Below are positions 1 to 9,360 of a stretch of 64,000 nucleotides of DNA, in pieces; the stretch's first letter is position 1; every line of letters begins with the position of its first letter. A model generated the notes under the pieces. That model saw only the letters and a list, made by a program, of their open reading frames with translations, was not told the origin of the DNA and did no database searches. The translations under genes were made by a program, and so were the position numbers. Source of the DNA: Paenirhodobacter enshiensis (GTDB taxonomy: Bacteria; Pseudomonadota; Alphaproteobacteria; Rhodobacterales; Rhodobacteraceae); the NCBI RefSeq assembly GCF_000740785.1, contig NZ_JFZB01000009.1, positions 124,001 to 188,000 of the forward strand, written 5' to 3'.

Positions 1-218
1 CCGTGCCCGAGGACGCTCAGGGCGCGCTGCAGGGCGGGATTTCGGCGCTGATGAATCTCGCGATGCTCGCGGGCACGCTGTTCTTCACGCAGATCTTCGG
101 CTTTTTCCTGTCCGAGCGCGCCCCGGTCCGCTCGGCCGGGATCGCCTATCTGGTCGCGGCCGCGGTGCTGATGCTTGCGATGGCGATGTTCATACGGCTG
201 AGACGCCGCGTTTCGTGA
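1..218 (+). CDS. MFS transporter, TCR/Tet family, C-terminal fragment (cut by left edge)
   Basis: Only the last roughly 71 residues are in the window; the reading frame is open to the left edge and stops at 216-218. The fragment starts with a PEDAQGALQGGISALMNLA-type stretch and then has two hydrophobic segments ending in a basic tail. This resembles the last two transmembrane helices of TetA/TCR-type drug:proton antiporters of the major facilitator superfamily. The substrate cannot be judged from this piece. The next gene on the same strand is a small hypothetical protein with no evident link. Confidence 0.7.
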   Translation, partial: VPEDAQGALQGGISALMNLAMLAGTLFFTQIFGFFLSERAPVRSAGIAYLVAAAVLMLAMAMFIRLRRRVS

Positions 219-299
219 TCGCTCTCCGGGTTGACCGGTTTGCGCATGGAGTTCACTCTCTGCCTCAGAAAAACAAAAATCTTCGAGGCAGAGGGCGAC

Positions 300-548
300 A
301 TGCGGAGCGTGATGCGCAGTGTGGACCAGGGATTCGACTTCATCGGCAAAAGGCTGCGTCATGGCGATGTCGAGATCGTCTATGACGACGGCGTAGCCCG
401 GCGGATGGTCTGGCGCGTCACCGGCCGCGTGCCAGAGGCCGAGGTCGACGAGGCCATCGCTCATGCCGCGCGAGAGTTGCGCGTTCTGCCCGCCCTTTAC
501 GCAGAGCTGCGCAAGCGTCGCATCGGGATCGAGGTCATTGCCGGCTGA
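300..548 (+). CDS. Small hypothetical protein (82 aa)
   Basis: I do not recognise this family. The frame is open from a TTG at 231, but an ATG at 300 is preceded by AGAGG five bases upstream, so I place the start there. An ATG at 246 is the alternative. The predicted product is soluble, with an alternating hydrophobic/charged first half (DVEIVYDDGVARRMVW) and a basic helical C-terminus; no signal peptide or motif is visible. The upstream bases 265-290 are unusually A-rich for this genome and may hold promoter or leader sequence. It could be non-coding. Confidence 0.4.
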   Translation: MRSVMRSVDQGFDFIGKRLRHGDVEIVYDDGVARRMVWRVTGRVPEAEVDEAIAHAARELRVLPALYAELRKRRIGIEVIAG

Positions 549-696
549 GAACGCTCCGCGTTTTCGGGCGACATCTTCGAGCGGGCTGATCGCGTCGGCG
601 TCATCAACCCGGACAGAAACGCCCGCCAGCGCTTGCAGCTGAAAACGCGGCTGCGCGACACGGCCGACGCGTATCGCGCAGAGCGCCGCTCCTGTC

Positions 697-770
697 TTTC
701 GATTCGCCCCAAATATCCCGGGGGTGAATTTGCCCGTCAGGGCAAAGAGGGGGCAGCGCCCCCTCTCTTC
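697..770 (+). repeat. Intergenic repeat copy A (type 2 stem)
   Basis: This is one of seven copies of a dispersed element. Its head is TTCGATTCGCC, then AAATATCCCGGGGGTGA, then a stem TTTGCCC-gtca-GGGCAAA, then a GGGGGC-AGC-GCCCCCTC hairpin. It lies between convergent genes. The GGGGGC hairpin end abuts the pepN stop codon, and read on the minus strand it is followed by a T-rich stretch, so it probably terminates pepN. Confidence 0.85.
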
Positions 771-775
771 CGGTT

Positions 776-3337
776 TCAGCCCAGAAGCCGCGCGGTCATT
801 TCCGACAGATCGCGGCTCAGCCCGGGCTGGCCGGCGATCCGGCTCAGCTCGGCGCGGATCTTCTCCTTCCGGCCGGCATCGTAACGCGCCCAGGTCTCGA
901 AGGCGGTCGAGAGCCGCGCCGCGGTCTGCGGGTTCAGCGGATCGAGGCGGATCAGCCAGTCGGCATAGAAGCGATAGCCCGCGCCGTCCTTGCGGTGGAA
1001 GCCCGCGTGATTGGCCGACAGACCGCCCATCAGCGCGCGGAAGCGGTTCGGGTTCTTCCAGTTGAACAGGGGATCGGCCGCCAATGTCGCCGCGCGCTCC
1101 GCCGCCTCTTCGGGCGGGCAAAGGGCGATCTGCGTGGTGAACCACTTGTCGATCACCAGCGGATTGTCCTGCCACTTCGCGCGGAACGCGGCGAGCTTGC
1201 CTTCCGCCTTGCCCAGCCCGATCAGCACCGAGAGCGCGCCGAGGCTCTCGGTCATGTTGTCGGCAGCCGTATACAAGGCCTCGGCCCGCGCGCCGGCATC
1301 GACGAGCGCCAGAAGTTTCAGACACACCAGCCGCAGCGCGCGCCGTCCGGCGGGTTCTGCATCGGGCGCATAGGGGCCGGCGACGGCGCAGGCCTCATAG
1401 GTCGCGGAAAGCGCGGCCTCGTGGCGCGCGGCCAGATCGCGGGCGAGGGTCTCGCGCGCGGCATGGATCGCGTCCGGGTCGGCCACGCCTCCGCGCGTCG
1501 CGATGGTCTGGGCGATCTCGTCCTCGAAGGGCAGGCGCAGCAGCAGCGCGCGGAACGCCGGATCGAGGCTCTCGTCACCGATCAGCATGCCGATGGCGTC
1601 GAGGTAATCGCTCCCGGCGTCGCGCCCCTCCGTCATCGCGATCAGCGTGTCGCGGGCGAGCGCGCTGCCCGCTTCCCAGCGGTTGAACGCATCGCTGTCA
1701 TGGGCGAGCAGGAACGCCCGCTCTTCGGCCGAGGTCTCGCGTTCCAGCACCACCGGCGCCGAGAACCCGCGCAGGATCGAGGGCACCGGCTTCGCGCCGA
1801 GGCCCTCGAAGCGGAACGATTGCTCGGCCTCGGTCATCTCCAGAACCTGCGTCGGCACCAGCTCGTCGCCGTTCGGGCCCAGAAGCCCCACCGCGATCGG
1901 GATCAGCCGCGGCGGTTTCGTGTCCTGACCGGGGGTCGGGCGGGTGCTCTGGCGGAAACTCAGGGTATAGGTGCCGCCATCAAAACGCTCGCTCACCTTC
2001 AGATGCGGGGTGCCGGCATCGGTATACCAGCGCTTGAACTGGCTCAGATCCCGGCCGGAGGCATCCTCGAACACCTTGATCCAGTCCTCGATGGTGCAGG
2101 CCTGACCGTCGTGACGCGCGAAATACAGATCCATCGCGGCGCGGAAACCCGCATCGCCCAGAAGCGTCTTCAGCATCCTGACCACCTCGGCGCCCTTTTC
2201 ATAGACGGTGGTGGTGTAGAAGTTGTTGATCTCGCGGTAATGATCGGGGCGCGGCGGATGGGCGAGGGGGCCGGCATCCTCGCGGAACTGGCGGGTGCGC
2301 AGCGCGATCACATCCTCGATCCGCTTGACCGGGCCAAGCCGCATGTCCGAGGTGAAGGACTGGTCGCGGAACACCGTCAGACCCTCCTTCAGGCACAGCT
2401 GGAACCAATCGCGGCAGGTGATGCGGTCGCCGGTCCAGTTGTGGAAATACTCGTGCCCGATCACGCCCTCGATACGCTCGTAATCGAAGTCCGTCGCCGT
2501 CTCGGGCGAGGCGAGGACGAGCTTGGAGTTGAAGATGTTCAGCCCCTTGTTCTCCATCGCGCCCATGTTGAAATCGCCGACCGCGACCAGGTTGAACAGA
2601 TCGAGATCGTATTCGCGCCCGAAGGCCTCCTCGTCCCATTTCATCGAGCGCTGGATTGCGCCGAGGGCGTAATCCGTGCGGTCCTCGTCGCCCGGGCGCA
2701 CCCAGACGTTCAGATCGACCTTGCGGCCCGACATGGTGGTGAAGGTGCCATGCGTCGCCACCAGATCGCCCGCGACCAGCGCGAAGAGATAGCACGGCTT
2801 CGGCCAGGGGTCGTCCCACTCGGCCCAGCCCTCGCCCTGACCGACCGGGTTGCCGTTCGACAAAAGAACCGGCTTGTCGCCCTCGATGCGCACGTGGAAG
2901 CGCGCCATGACGTCGGGGCGGTCGGGGTAGAAGGTGATCTTGCGGAACCCCTCGGCCTCGTTCTGGGTGCAATACATGCCGTTCGACATGTAAAGCCCTT
3001 CGAGGGCGGTGTTGTCCTCGGGCGCGATCTCGACCTCGGTCTCAAGGGTGAACTCGCCTTCGGGGAGCGCCGCCGGGTGCACGGTCAGGCCGGTGTCGCT
3101 GAGCAGGTAATCCGCCGGTTTCAGCGCCTGACCGTCGATGGCGATCGAGATCAGCTTCAGCTGTTCGCCGTCGAGATGCAGCGCAGCGCCTGCCTCGCGC
3201 GGTGAAAGATGCAGTTTCGCCATCACCCGCGTCGCTTTCGGCGCCAGCCGGAACGTCAGCGCCACCCGGTCGAGCGTGAAGGGATAGGGGCGATAATCGG
3301 AAAGATAAGTCGTGCCGTCCATTGGATCCTGCCACAT
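776..3337 (-). CDS. pepN: Aminopeptidase N (M1 family)
   Basis: Zinc aminopeptidase of 853 residues that removes N-terminal amino acids from peptides in the cytoplasm. The exopeptidase motif GAMEN is at 259-263. The zinc motif HEYFH has ligands H295 and H299 and catalytic E296, with the third ligand E318 at the expected spacing (HEXXH-X18-E). The length matches the E. coli PepN subgroup, and no export signal is visible. ATG at 3337 opens the frame; a second ATG six codons in (residue 6) is also a possible start. It is divergent from glcB across 175 bp, which must hold both promoters. The repeat copy A hairpin lies directly after its stop. Confidence 0.95.
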   Translation of the reverse strand: MWQDPMDGTTYLSDYRPYPFTLDRVALTFRLAPKATRVMAKLHLSPREAGAALHLDGEQLKLISIAIDGQALKPADYLLSDTGLTVHPAALPEGEFTLETEVEIAPEDNTALEGLYMSNGMYCTQNEAEGFRKITFYPDRPDVMARFHVRIEGDKPVLLSNGNPVGQGEGWAEWDDPWPKPCYLFALVAGDLVATHGTFTTMSGRKVDLNVWVRPGDEDRTDYALGAIQRSMKWDEEAFGREYDLDLFNLVAVGDFNMGAMENKGLNIFNSKLVLASPETATDFDYERIEGVIGHEYFHNWTGDRITCRDWFQLCLKEGLTVFRDQSFTSDMRLGPVKRIEDVIALRTRQFREDAGPLAHPPRPDHYREINNFYTTTVYEKGAEVVRMLKTLLGDAGFRAAMDLYFARHDGQACTIEDWIKVFEDASGRDLSQFKRWYTDAGTPHLKVSERFDGGTYTLSFRQSTRPTPGQDTKPPRLIPIAVGLLGPNGDELVPTQVLEMTEAEQSFRFEGLGAKPVPSILRGFSAPVVLERETSAEERAFLLAHDSDAFNRWEAGSALARDTLIAMTEGRDAGSDYLDAIGMLIGDESLDPAFRALLLRLPFEDEIAQTIATRGGVADPDAIHAARETLARDLAARHEAALSATYEACAVAGPYAPDAEPAGRRALRLVCLKLLALVDAGARAEALYTAADNMTESLGALSVLIGLGKAEGKLAAFRAKWQDNPLVIDKWFTTQIALCPPEEAAERAATLAADPLFNWKNPNRFRALMGGLSANHAGFHRKDGAGYRFYADWLIRLDPLNPQTAARLSTAFETWARYDAGRKEKIRAELSRIAGQPGLSRDLSEMTARLLG

Positions 3338-3512
3338 GTGTCTGAGGGCAAGCTAGGCGCGCGGGCGGCCGGGGGCAAGCGCAAGCGGGGAAGAAGTCCG
3401 GCAGACAGGAATGGGGGACGGGCGCGGGAAGGGGGCGGCGGGGAAAGCGCTGGACAGTTCGCGCCCGCTCGGGGACAGTGCCGGCCGACACACGCTGCGG
3501 AGGAGGCACGAG

Positions 3513-5675
3513 ATGGTCGAACGGGTGGAACGCGAAGGGTTGCAGGTTGCGGCGGAGCTTGCAGCCTTCATCGAGGAGAAGGCGCTCCCGGGTGCGGGCG
3601 TCGCGCCCGGCGCGTTCTGGAAGGGGTTCTCGGCGCTTCTGCACCAGATGGGGCCGCTCAACCGCGCGCTTCTCGACAAGCGCACGGCCTTTCAGACCCG
3701 CATCGACGACTGGCACAAGGCGCGCCGCGGCCAGCCGCAGGATATGGCGGCCTACAAGGCCTTCCTGACCGAGATCGGCTATATCGTTCCCGAAGGCCCC
3801 GACTTCAGCATCGAGACCGCGGCGACCGACCCGGAATTCGCCACCGTCTGCGGCCCGCAGCTGGTGGTTCCGATCATGAACGCGCGCTATGCGCTCAACG
3901 CAGCGAACGCCCGCTGGGGGAGCCTCTATGACGCGCTTTACGGCACCGATGCGCTTGGCGATCTGCCCTCGGGCAAGGGCTATGACACGGCGCGCGGTGC
4001 GCGGGTGATCGGCTGGGCGAAGGCCTTCCTCGACCGCAGCTTCCCGCTGGTCGCCGGGGGCTGGGCCGATGCCTCGCGGCTCTGGGTGCAGGGCGGAGGG
4101 CTCTTCGCCGAGACCGAGGAGGAAACCGGCCTGCGCGATCCGGCGCAATTCGTCGGCTTCTCCGGCCCCGAGGAGGCGCCGACCGCGGTCGTGCTGCGCC
4201 ACAACGGGCTGCATGTGATCGTCTCGATCGACGCCGGCCATCCGATCGGGCGCGACGATCCGGCCCATATCTCCGACGTGCGGATCGAGAGCGCGATCTC
4301 CTCGATCATGGATTGCGAGGATTCCGTCGCCGCGGTCGATGCCGAGGACAAGGTTCTCGCCTATTCGAACTGGCTCGGGCTGATGAAGGGCGATCTGACC
4401 GAGACGGTCGAGAAGGGCGGCAAGACCTTCACCCGCCGGCTGTCGGGCGATCTCGAGTTCACCGCGCCCGAGGGCGGTTCGGTCACCCTCAAGGGCCGGG
4501 CGCTGATGCTGGTGCGCAACGTCGGCCATCTGATGACCAATCCCGCGATCCTGACCCGCGACGGGCGCGAGGCGCCCGAGGGGCTGATGGATGCCGCGAT
4601 CACCACGCTGTGCGCCATGCACGATCTGCGCAAGACGGGCGGCCCGCGCAACTCCGTCACCGGCTCGGTCTATGTGGTGAAGCCGAAGATGCACGGCCCC
4701 GAGGAGGTCGCTTTTGCCTGCGAGACCTTCGACCGGGTCGAGAACATGCTCGGCCTGCCACGCTACACCGTCAAGCTCGGCATCATGGACGAGGAGCGGC
4801 GCACCTCGGTCAACCTCAAGGAATGTATCCGCGCCGCGAAGCACCGGGTGGCCTTCATCAACACCGGCTTCCTCGACCGCACCGGCGACGAGATCCACAC
4901 CTCGATGGAGGCGGGGCCGATGCTTCGGAAGGGCGAGATGAAATCGCAGCCCTGGATCTCGGCCTACGAAGACCGCAACGTCGACATCGGTCTGCGCTGC
5001 GGGCTGGCCGGCAAGGCGCAGATCGGCAAGGGCATGTGGGCGATGCCCGACCGGATGGCGGACATGCTGGCGCAGAAGATCGGCCATCCGATGGCCGGGG
5101 CGAACTGCGCCTGGGTGCCGTCGCCCACCGCCGCGACGCTGCACGCCACGCATTATCATCAGGTCGACGTGCCCGCCCGCCAGCGCGAGATCGCCGCGAT
5201 GAACCGCCCGGCGCGGCTCGACGATCTGCTGACGATCCCGCTCGCGCTCGGCCGCAACTACTCCGAGGCCGAGATCGCCGACGAGATCGAGAACGACGCT
5301 CAGGGCATCCTCGGCTATGTGGTGCGCTGGGTCGATCTGGGGGTCGGCTGCTCGAAGGTGCCCGACATCCATGACGTCGGTCTGATGGAGGACCGGGCGA
5401 CCTGCCGGATTTCGTCGCAGCTGCTGGCGAACTGGCTGCATCATGGCGTGGTGTCGGAAGCCCGCGTGATGGAGGCGCTGCGCAAGATGGCGCTGGTGGT
5501 CGACCGTCAGAACGCCGACGATCCGGCCTATACGCCGATGGCGCCGGGCTATGACGGCGCGGCCTTCCGCGCGGCACGCGATCTGGTGCTGCTGGGCTGC
5601 GCGCAGCCCGCCGGCTACACCGAGCCGCTCCTTCACGCCTACCGCGCCGAGGTGAAGGCGGCCCTGAAAGGCTGA
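3513..5675 (+). CDS. glcB: Malate synthase G
   Basis: Condenses glyoxylate with acetyl-CoA to malate, the second step of glyoxylate use. The product is 720 residues, close to E. coli MSG (723) and much longer than the A isoform. The family hallmarks [19 protein letters not shown] and [19 protein letters not shown] are present. The frame is open upstream to 3411, but a perfect AGGAGG (3501-3506) lies six bases before the ATG at 3513, which fixes the start. No isocitrate lyase gene is nearby, so the window does not show whether it serves a glyoxylate shunt or glycolate assimilation. Confidence 0.95.
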   Translation: MVERVEREGLQVAAELAAFIEEKALPGAGVAPGAFWKGFSALLHQMGPLNRALLDKRTAFQTRIDDWHKARRGQPQDMAAYKAFLTEIGYIVPEGPDFSIETAATDPEFATVCGPQLVVPIMNARYALNAANARWGSLYDALYGTDALGDLPSGKGYDTARGARVIGWAKAFLDRSFPLVAGGWADASRLWVQGGGLFAETEEETGLRDPAQFVGFSGPEEAPTAVVLRHNGLHVIVSIDAGHPIGRDDPAHISDVRIESAISSIMDCEDSVAAVDAEDKVLAYSNWLGLMKGDLTETVEKGGKTFTRRLSGDLEFTAPEGGSVTLKGRALMLVRNVGHLMTNPAILTRDGREAPEGLMDAAITTLCAMHDLRKTGGPRNSVTGSVYVVKPKMHGPEEVAFACETFDRVENMLGLPRYTVKLGIMDEERRTSVNLKECIRAAKHRVAFINTGFLDRTGDEIHTSMEAGPMLRKGEMKSQPWISAYEDRNVDIGLRCGLAGKAQIGKGMWAMPDRMADMLAQKIGHPMAGANCAWVPSPTAATLHATHYHQVDVPARQREIAAMNRPARLDDLLTIPLALGRNYSEAEIADEIENDAQGILGYVVRWVDLGVGCSKVPDIHDVGLMEDRATCRISSQLLANWLHHGVVSEARVMEALRKMALVVDRQNADDPAYTPMAPGYDGAAFRAARDLVLLGCAQPAGYTEPLLHAYRAEVKAALKG

Positions 5676-5769
5676 GCCGTTCCGGGCGCTGATGCACAGC
5701 CCCTGCGCGCTGCCCGGCCTTTCCGGGCGGCGCCTTCGCCGCTAGCTTGTGGGGCGAGAGGTATTCGTC

Positions 5770-6528
5770 ATGCATCGTCCTGTCGTCGGCATCATCGGCA
5801 ACCGCGGTCTCGTGAACAACCGCTATCCCGTCCATGAGGGCGGGCAGATGAATTCATGCGCAGTCAGCCATGTCGCGGGCTGCATCCCGCTGCTGATCCC
5901 GGCCGACCCCGATTACGTCACGGTCGAGGAGCTGATGCAGGTCTGCGACGGTTTCCTGCTGACCGGCGGGCGGCCGAACGTGCACCCGTCCGAATATGGC
6001 GAGCCCGAGACCGACAAGCACGGCACCTTCGACCGCGCCCGCGATGCCATCACGCTGCCTCTGGTGCGCGCCTGCGTCGAGACGGGCCAGCCCTTCATGG
6101 GGATCTGCCGCGGCTTTCAGGAAGTGAACGTGGCGATGGGCGGCTCGCTTCACCCCGAGATCCGCGAGTTGCCGGGGCGGATGAACCACCGGATGCCGCC
6201 CGAAGGAACGCTCGAACAGGCCTTCGCGCTGCGCCACACCGTTACGCTGACGCCCGGCGGCACTTTCGCCACGCTGTTCGGCACCGCCGAGGTGATGACC
6301 AACACGCTTCACGGTCAGGGCATCAAACAGCCCGGCCCGCGCATCGTGGTCGAGGGCACCGCCCCCGATGGCACGCCCGAGGCGATCCGCGTCGCCGATG
6401 CGCCGGGTTTCACCCTGTCGGTGCAATGGCACCCCGAATGGAACGCCGAGGCCGATCCCGTCTCGCGTCCGCTGTTCCGGGCCTTCGGCGCGGCGGTGCA
6501 GGACTGGGCCCTTACCCGGCGGAGCTGA
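5770..6528 (+). CDS. Class I glutamine amidotransferase-like, gamma-glutamyl-gamma-aminobutyrate hydrolase family
   Basis: Predicted 252-residue peptidase-C26 hydrolase of the PuuD type, which cleaves gamma-glutamyl bonds such as that in gamma-Glu-GABA. The nucleophile elbow MGICRGFQ places Cys113, and the distal VQWHPEW places H221 and E223, giving a complete Cys-His-Glu triad. ATG 5770 is preceded by GAGAGG about nine bases upstream, so I prefer it over the GTG at 5749. No synthetase-type or other putrescine-pathway genes are adjacent, so the true substrate is open. It follows glcB by 94 bp on the same strand. Confidence 0.85.
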   Translation: MHRPVVGIIGNRGLVNNRYPVHEGGQMNSCAVSHVAGCIPLLIPADPDYVTVEELMQVCDGFLLTGGRPNVHPSEYGEPETDKHGTFDRARDAITLPLVRACVETGQPFMGICRGFQEVNVAMGGSLHPEIRELPGRMNHRMPPEGTLEQAFALRHTVTLTPGGTFATLFGTAEVMTNTLHGQGIKQPGPRIVVEGTAPDGTPEAIRVADAPGFTLSVQWHPEWNAEADPVSRPLFRAFGAAVQDWALTRRS

Positions 6529-6848
6529 CCCGCCGCTCCCGGCACCACAGGCTTTCACGTGGAGAGGCCGGGCGAGAGCATGGAACCCGGTGTCCCTGGA
6601 TCGTCTTGCGCGATGGGGCACGGATTTTCCGGCGACAGCAGGGGACTTGCCCCGGAATGCGGACGGCAAAGCAGGCGGTCTTCAGCACGCGGACCCGATC
6701 GCCGCGGTGAGGACACGCCGGTCCCCGGGCCGAAGACCGTCTGCGCGGTTCCTGTCTGTCGCTTTCCGCCCTTCGCCCGTCGCCTGTGGATCTGGTATGC
6801 GTGCCGTCTCTGCGCTAACCCGGAAGCGCAGCTCAGGAGATGTCCGGT
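6529..6848 (+). other. 320-nt gap/leader before the MetF-like gene
   Basis: No recognised gene. A frame from 6559 stays open to a TGA at 6850-6852 that overlaps the next start codon as ATGA; its Cys/Arg-rich translation looks unlike a folded protein. Just before the Shine-Dalgarno (6835-6839) is a 7-bp stem, CTGCGCT (6810-6816) with AGCGCAG (6825-6831). I could not match the leader to a known riboswitch. Confidence 0.4.
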
Positions 6849-7724
6849 ATGACGCAGGAACGAACGCCCCCCACGTCCATCGCGGCGGATCTGCTGGCCT
6901 CGAGTTCGGTCGAGGTTACGCCGAAGACCCTTGCGAAGGAGGCCGATCTGACCTCGCTTCTGCCCGCGGGCAAGGTCGTGTTCATCGCCCACATCGCCGG
7001 CACTCACATCGCCGAGATGGTTGCTGCCGCGCGGCGTCTGCGTGCGAAAGGGTTCGACCCGCAGCCGCATATTCCGGCGCGGCTGCTCGGTTCGCGCGCG
7101 GAACTCGCCGACTGGCTCGCGCGCTATCGGGGCGAGGCGGGGGTGGAACGCGCCTTGCTGCTCGCGGGAGGTCTGGCCACGCCGGCCGGCCCCTTCGCCA
7201 GCTCCATGGATCTTCTGGGGACCGGACTGTTCGACGCCGCGGGCTTTCGCGAGATTGCATTCGCCGGCCACCCCGAGGGCAATCGCGACATCGACCCCGA
7301 TGGGGGAACCGCGCATCTCGATGCTGCGCTCGCGTGGAAGCAGGCCTTCGTCGCGCGCAGCGATCTGAAAGCCGCCCTGGTGACGCAGTTCACCTTCGAT
7401 CCGGCGCCGGTGCTGGCCTGGGCCGGGCGGATCGCTGCGGCTGGCATCGACCTTCCGGTCCGGGTCGGTCTGGCGGGGCCGGCGAAGCCCGCGACGCTGC
7501 TGCGCTATGGGCTGAACTGTGGCGTCGGGGCCTCGCTGCGGGTGCTGTCGCGCCGGGCGGGCGACCTCGGCCACATGCTGCGCCCGTTCGCGCCCGACGA
7601 CATGCTGAGCGCTCTGGCCGACCATCTGGCCGCGCATCCCGAAAGCCGGATCTCGGGGATCCATCTGTTTCCGCTCGGCGGGCTGAGAGCCTGTTCGGAC
7701 TGGGCGGCGCGGGCTCTCGGCTGA
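6849..7724 (+). CDS. Methylenetetrahydrofolate reductase-like protein
   Basis: A 291-residue protein of the MetF/MTHFR superfamily. Typical MTHFR uses flavin to reduce methylene-THF to methyl-THF or to run the reverse oxidation in one-carbon catabolism. The C-terminal half has the barrel pattern seen in this family (VTQFTFDP, GLAGPAK, ISGIHLFPLGG). The N-terminal half is more divergent, so the substrate is uncertain. ATG 6849 has AGGAG nine bases upstream; the in-frame ATG at 6840 directly abuts that site and is less likely. It stands alone, convergent with tldD, with no GcvT/DmdA-like partner in the window. Confidence 0.75.
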   Translation: MTQERTPPTSIAADLLASSSVEVTPKTLAKEADLTSLLPAGKVVFIAHIAGTHIAEMVAAARRLRAKGFDPQPHIPARLLGSRAELADWLARYRGEAGVERALLLAGGLATPAGPFASSMDLLGTGLFDAAGFREIAFAGHPEGNRDIDPDGGTAHLDAALAWKQAFVARSDLKAALVTQFTFDPAPVLAWAGRIAAAGIDLPVRVGLAGPAKPATLLRYGLNCGVGASLRVLSRRAGDLGHMLRPFAPDDMLSALADHLAAHPESRISGIHLFPLGGLRACSDWAARALG

Positions 7725-7727
7725 GGG

Positions 7728-7749
7728 GGCGGCCTGCACTCCGGCCGCC
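7728..7749. terminator. Possible bidirectional terminator
   Basis: Inverted repeat GGCGGCC (7728-7734) and GGCCGCC (7743-7749) between the convergent MetF-like and tldD genes. There is no clear T run on either side, so the call is weak. Confidence 0.35.
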
Positions 7750-7770
7750 GGTTCCGGGGGGCGGTCTCAG

Positions 7771-9192
7771 TCAGGCGACAGAGCCGCCGACCGTGATCGC
7801 GCCGATCATCACCGTGGGCATTCCTACGCCCACCGGCACCCATTGCCCGGCCTTGCCGCAATTGCCGATGCCCGGATCGAGAGCCATGTCATTGCCGATC
7901 GCGCGGATATGCTGCAGCGCCGTCGCCCCGTCGCCGATCAGCGTCGCGCCCTTCACCGGCGCGCCGACCACGCCGTTCTTCACCCGGTAAGCCTCGGTGC
8001 AGTTGAACACGAACTTGCCGTTGGTGATGTCAACCTGACCGCCGCCGAAGCCCACGGCATAGATCCCGTCCTTCAGATCCGCGAGGATCGCCTTCGGATC
8101 GGCATCGCCGCCGAGCATGTAGGTATTGGTCATCCGCGGCATCGGCGCATGGGCGAAGCTTTCGCGCCGGCCGTTGCCGGTGGGCGCCACCCCCATCAGC
8201 CGGGCGTTCTGCCGGTCCTGCATGTAGCCGACCAAGATCCCGTCCTCGATCAGCACGTTCTTGCCCGAGGGCGTGCCCTCGTCATCGACGGTGATCGAGC
8301 CGCGCCGGTCCGGGATCGTGCCGTCATCGAGGATCGTCACCCCCTTCGCCGCAACGCGCTTGCCCATCAGCCCGGCGAAGGCCGAGGTCTTCTTGCGGTT
8401 GAAATCGCCTTCGAGCCCGTGGCCCACCGCCTCGTGGATCAGCACCCCCGGCCAGCCCGGCCCGAGCACCACGTCGAACTGCCCCGCAGGCGCGGGTTCG
8501 GCCGCGAGGTTCACCAGCGCGATGCGCAGCGCCTCGCGCGCGGCGGGCTGCCAGTGCTCGGGCGCGATCAGACCGGACAGACCGTAACGACCGCCGCCAC
8601 CCGCACCGCCCGACTCGCGCCGGCCGTTTTCCTCGACGATCACCGACACGTTCAGCCGCGCGAGCGGCCGGATATCGCTCACCAGCCCGCCCTCGGGACG
8701 CAGGATGAACACTTCCTGATGGCTTGCCGCGATGCTGGCCGAGACCTGCACCACCCGCGGATCGAGACCGCGCGCATAGGCGTCGATCTCGCGCAGGATG
8801 TCGATCTTGGCGGCGAAACCCGCATCCGCCATCGGATCGGCATCGGTGTAAAGGCGGTGGTTCGTGCCCGCGGGCGGCGCGGCCATCGTGCCGCCGCCAT
8901 CGCCCACGGCGAGACGCACGGTCTCGGTGGCGCGTTTCAGCGCGGCCTCGGAAATCTCGGTCGAATGCGAATAGCCCGCGACCTCGCCCTTCACCGCGCG
9001 CAGACCGAAGCCCTCGGAGGCGTCATAGGACGCATTGCGGATCCGCCCGTCATCGAGCACCAGCGCCTCGGAGCGGCAGCGTTCCAGATACAGCTCGCCA
9101 TCCTCGGCCCCCGCCGTCGCCGCGCGCAGCGTGGCAAGAGCACGGTCCTGATCGAGCAGCGTCTCGAAGGGGGCAAAGCGGTCTTCGGCCAT
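7771..9192 (-). CDS. tldD: Metalloprotease TldD
   Basis: A 473-residue TldD/PmbA-family metallopeptidase. TldD works with TldE/PmbA in microcin and antitoxin processing. The characteristic zinc motif HEAVGH is at residues 253-258, and the domain order fits the family. The frame is open to 9321, but the ATG at 9192 has AAAGGA about eight bases upstream and gives the usual N-terminus (MAEDRFAPFETLL). No tldE is in the window. It is divergent from ctaB, an arrangement typical of Rhodobacterales, where ctaC normally lies in between; ctaC is absent here. Confidence 0.95.
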   Translation of the reverse strand: MAEDRFAPFETLLDQDRALATLRAATAGAEDGELYLERCRSEALVLDDGRIRNASYDASEGFGLRAVKGEVAGYSHSTEISEAALKRATETVRLAVGDGGGTMAAPPAGTNHRLYTDADPMADAGFAAKIDILREIDAYARGLDPRVVQVSASIAASHQEVFILRPEGGLVSDIRPLARLNVSVIVEENGRRESGGAGGGGRYGLSGLIAPEHWQPAAREALRIALVNLAAEPAPAGQFDVVLGPGWPGVLIHEAVGHGLEGDFNRKKTSAFAGLMGKRVAAKGVTILDDGTIPDRRGSITVDDEGTPSGKNVLIEDGILVGYMQDRQNARLMGVAPTGNGRRESFAHAPMPRMTNTYMLGGDADPKAILADLKDGIYAVGFGGGQVDITNGKFVFNCTEAYRVKNGVVGAPVKGATLIGDGATALQHIRAIGNDMALDPGIGNCGKAGQWVPVGVGMPTVMIGAITVGGSVA

Positions 9193-9360
9193 CGGTCGTC
9201 CTTTCCGGGTCCTTTTCCCCTTAATTAAGCTCTCGGGCGGGGAAGGGAAGCGGCCAATTGCGCGCCTGTCCCTTGTCCGCTCCGGAACCGGCACCGATAT
9301 CGGCCCGGCTTTACGAAACATGTCTTTCCCGCTAAGGAAATCCCATCACGGGAGATCTCT

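Noticed and set aside
995-3205. A 736-codon plus-strand open frame opposite pepN, and similar very long frames opposite glcB, ptsP, RND, mprF and acnA
   Set aside because: These are GC-rich antisense shadows: their translations are Arg/Gly/His-rich, lack ribosome sites and run antisense to well-recognised genes.
6529-6848. SAM/SAH or cobalamin riboswitch upstream of the MetF-like gene
   Set aside because: CCAC/GTGG with a nearby AGAGG looked faintly like the SAM/SAH class, but it is about 280 nt from the start codon and the conserved core does not match.
6559-6852. Frame of 97 codons ending in the MetF-like start
   Set aside because: Not called as a gene: Cys- and Arg-rich, no ribosome site at its start. 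Kept only as part of a finding.
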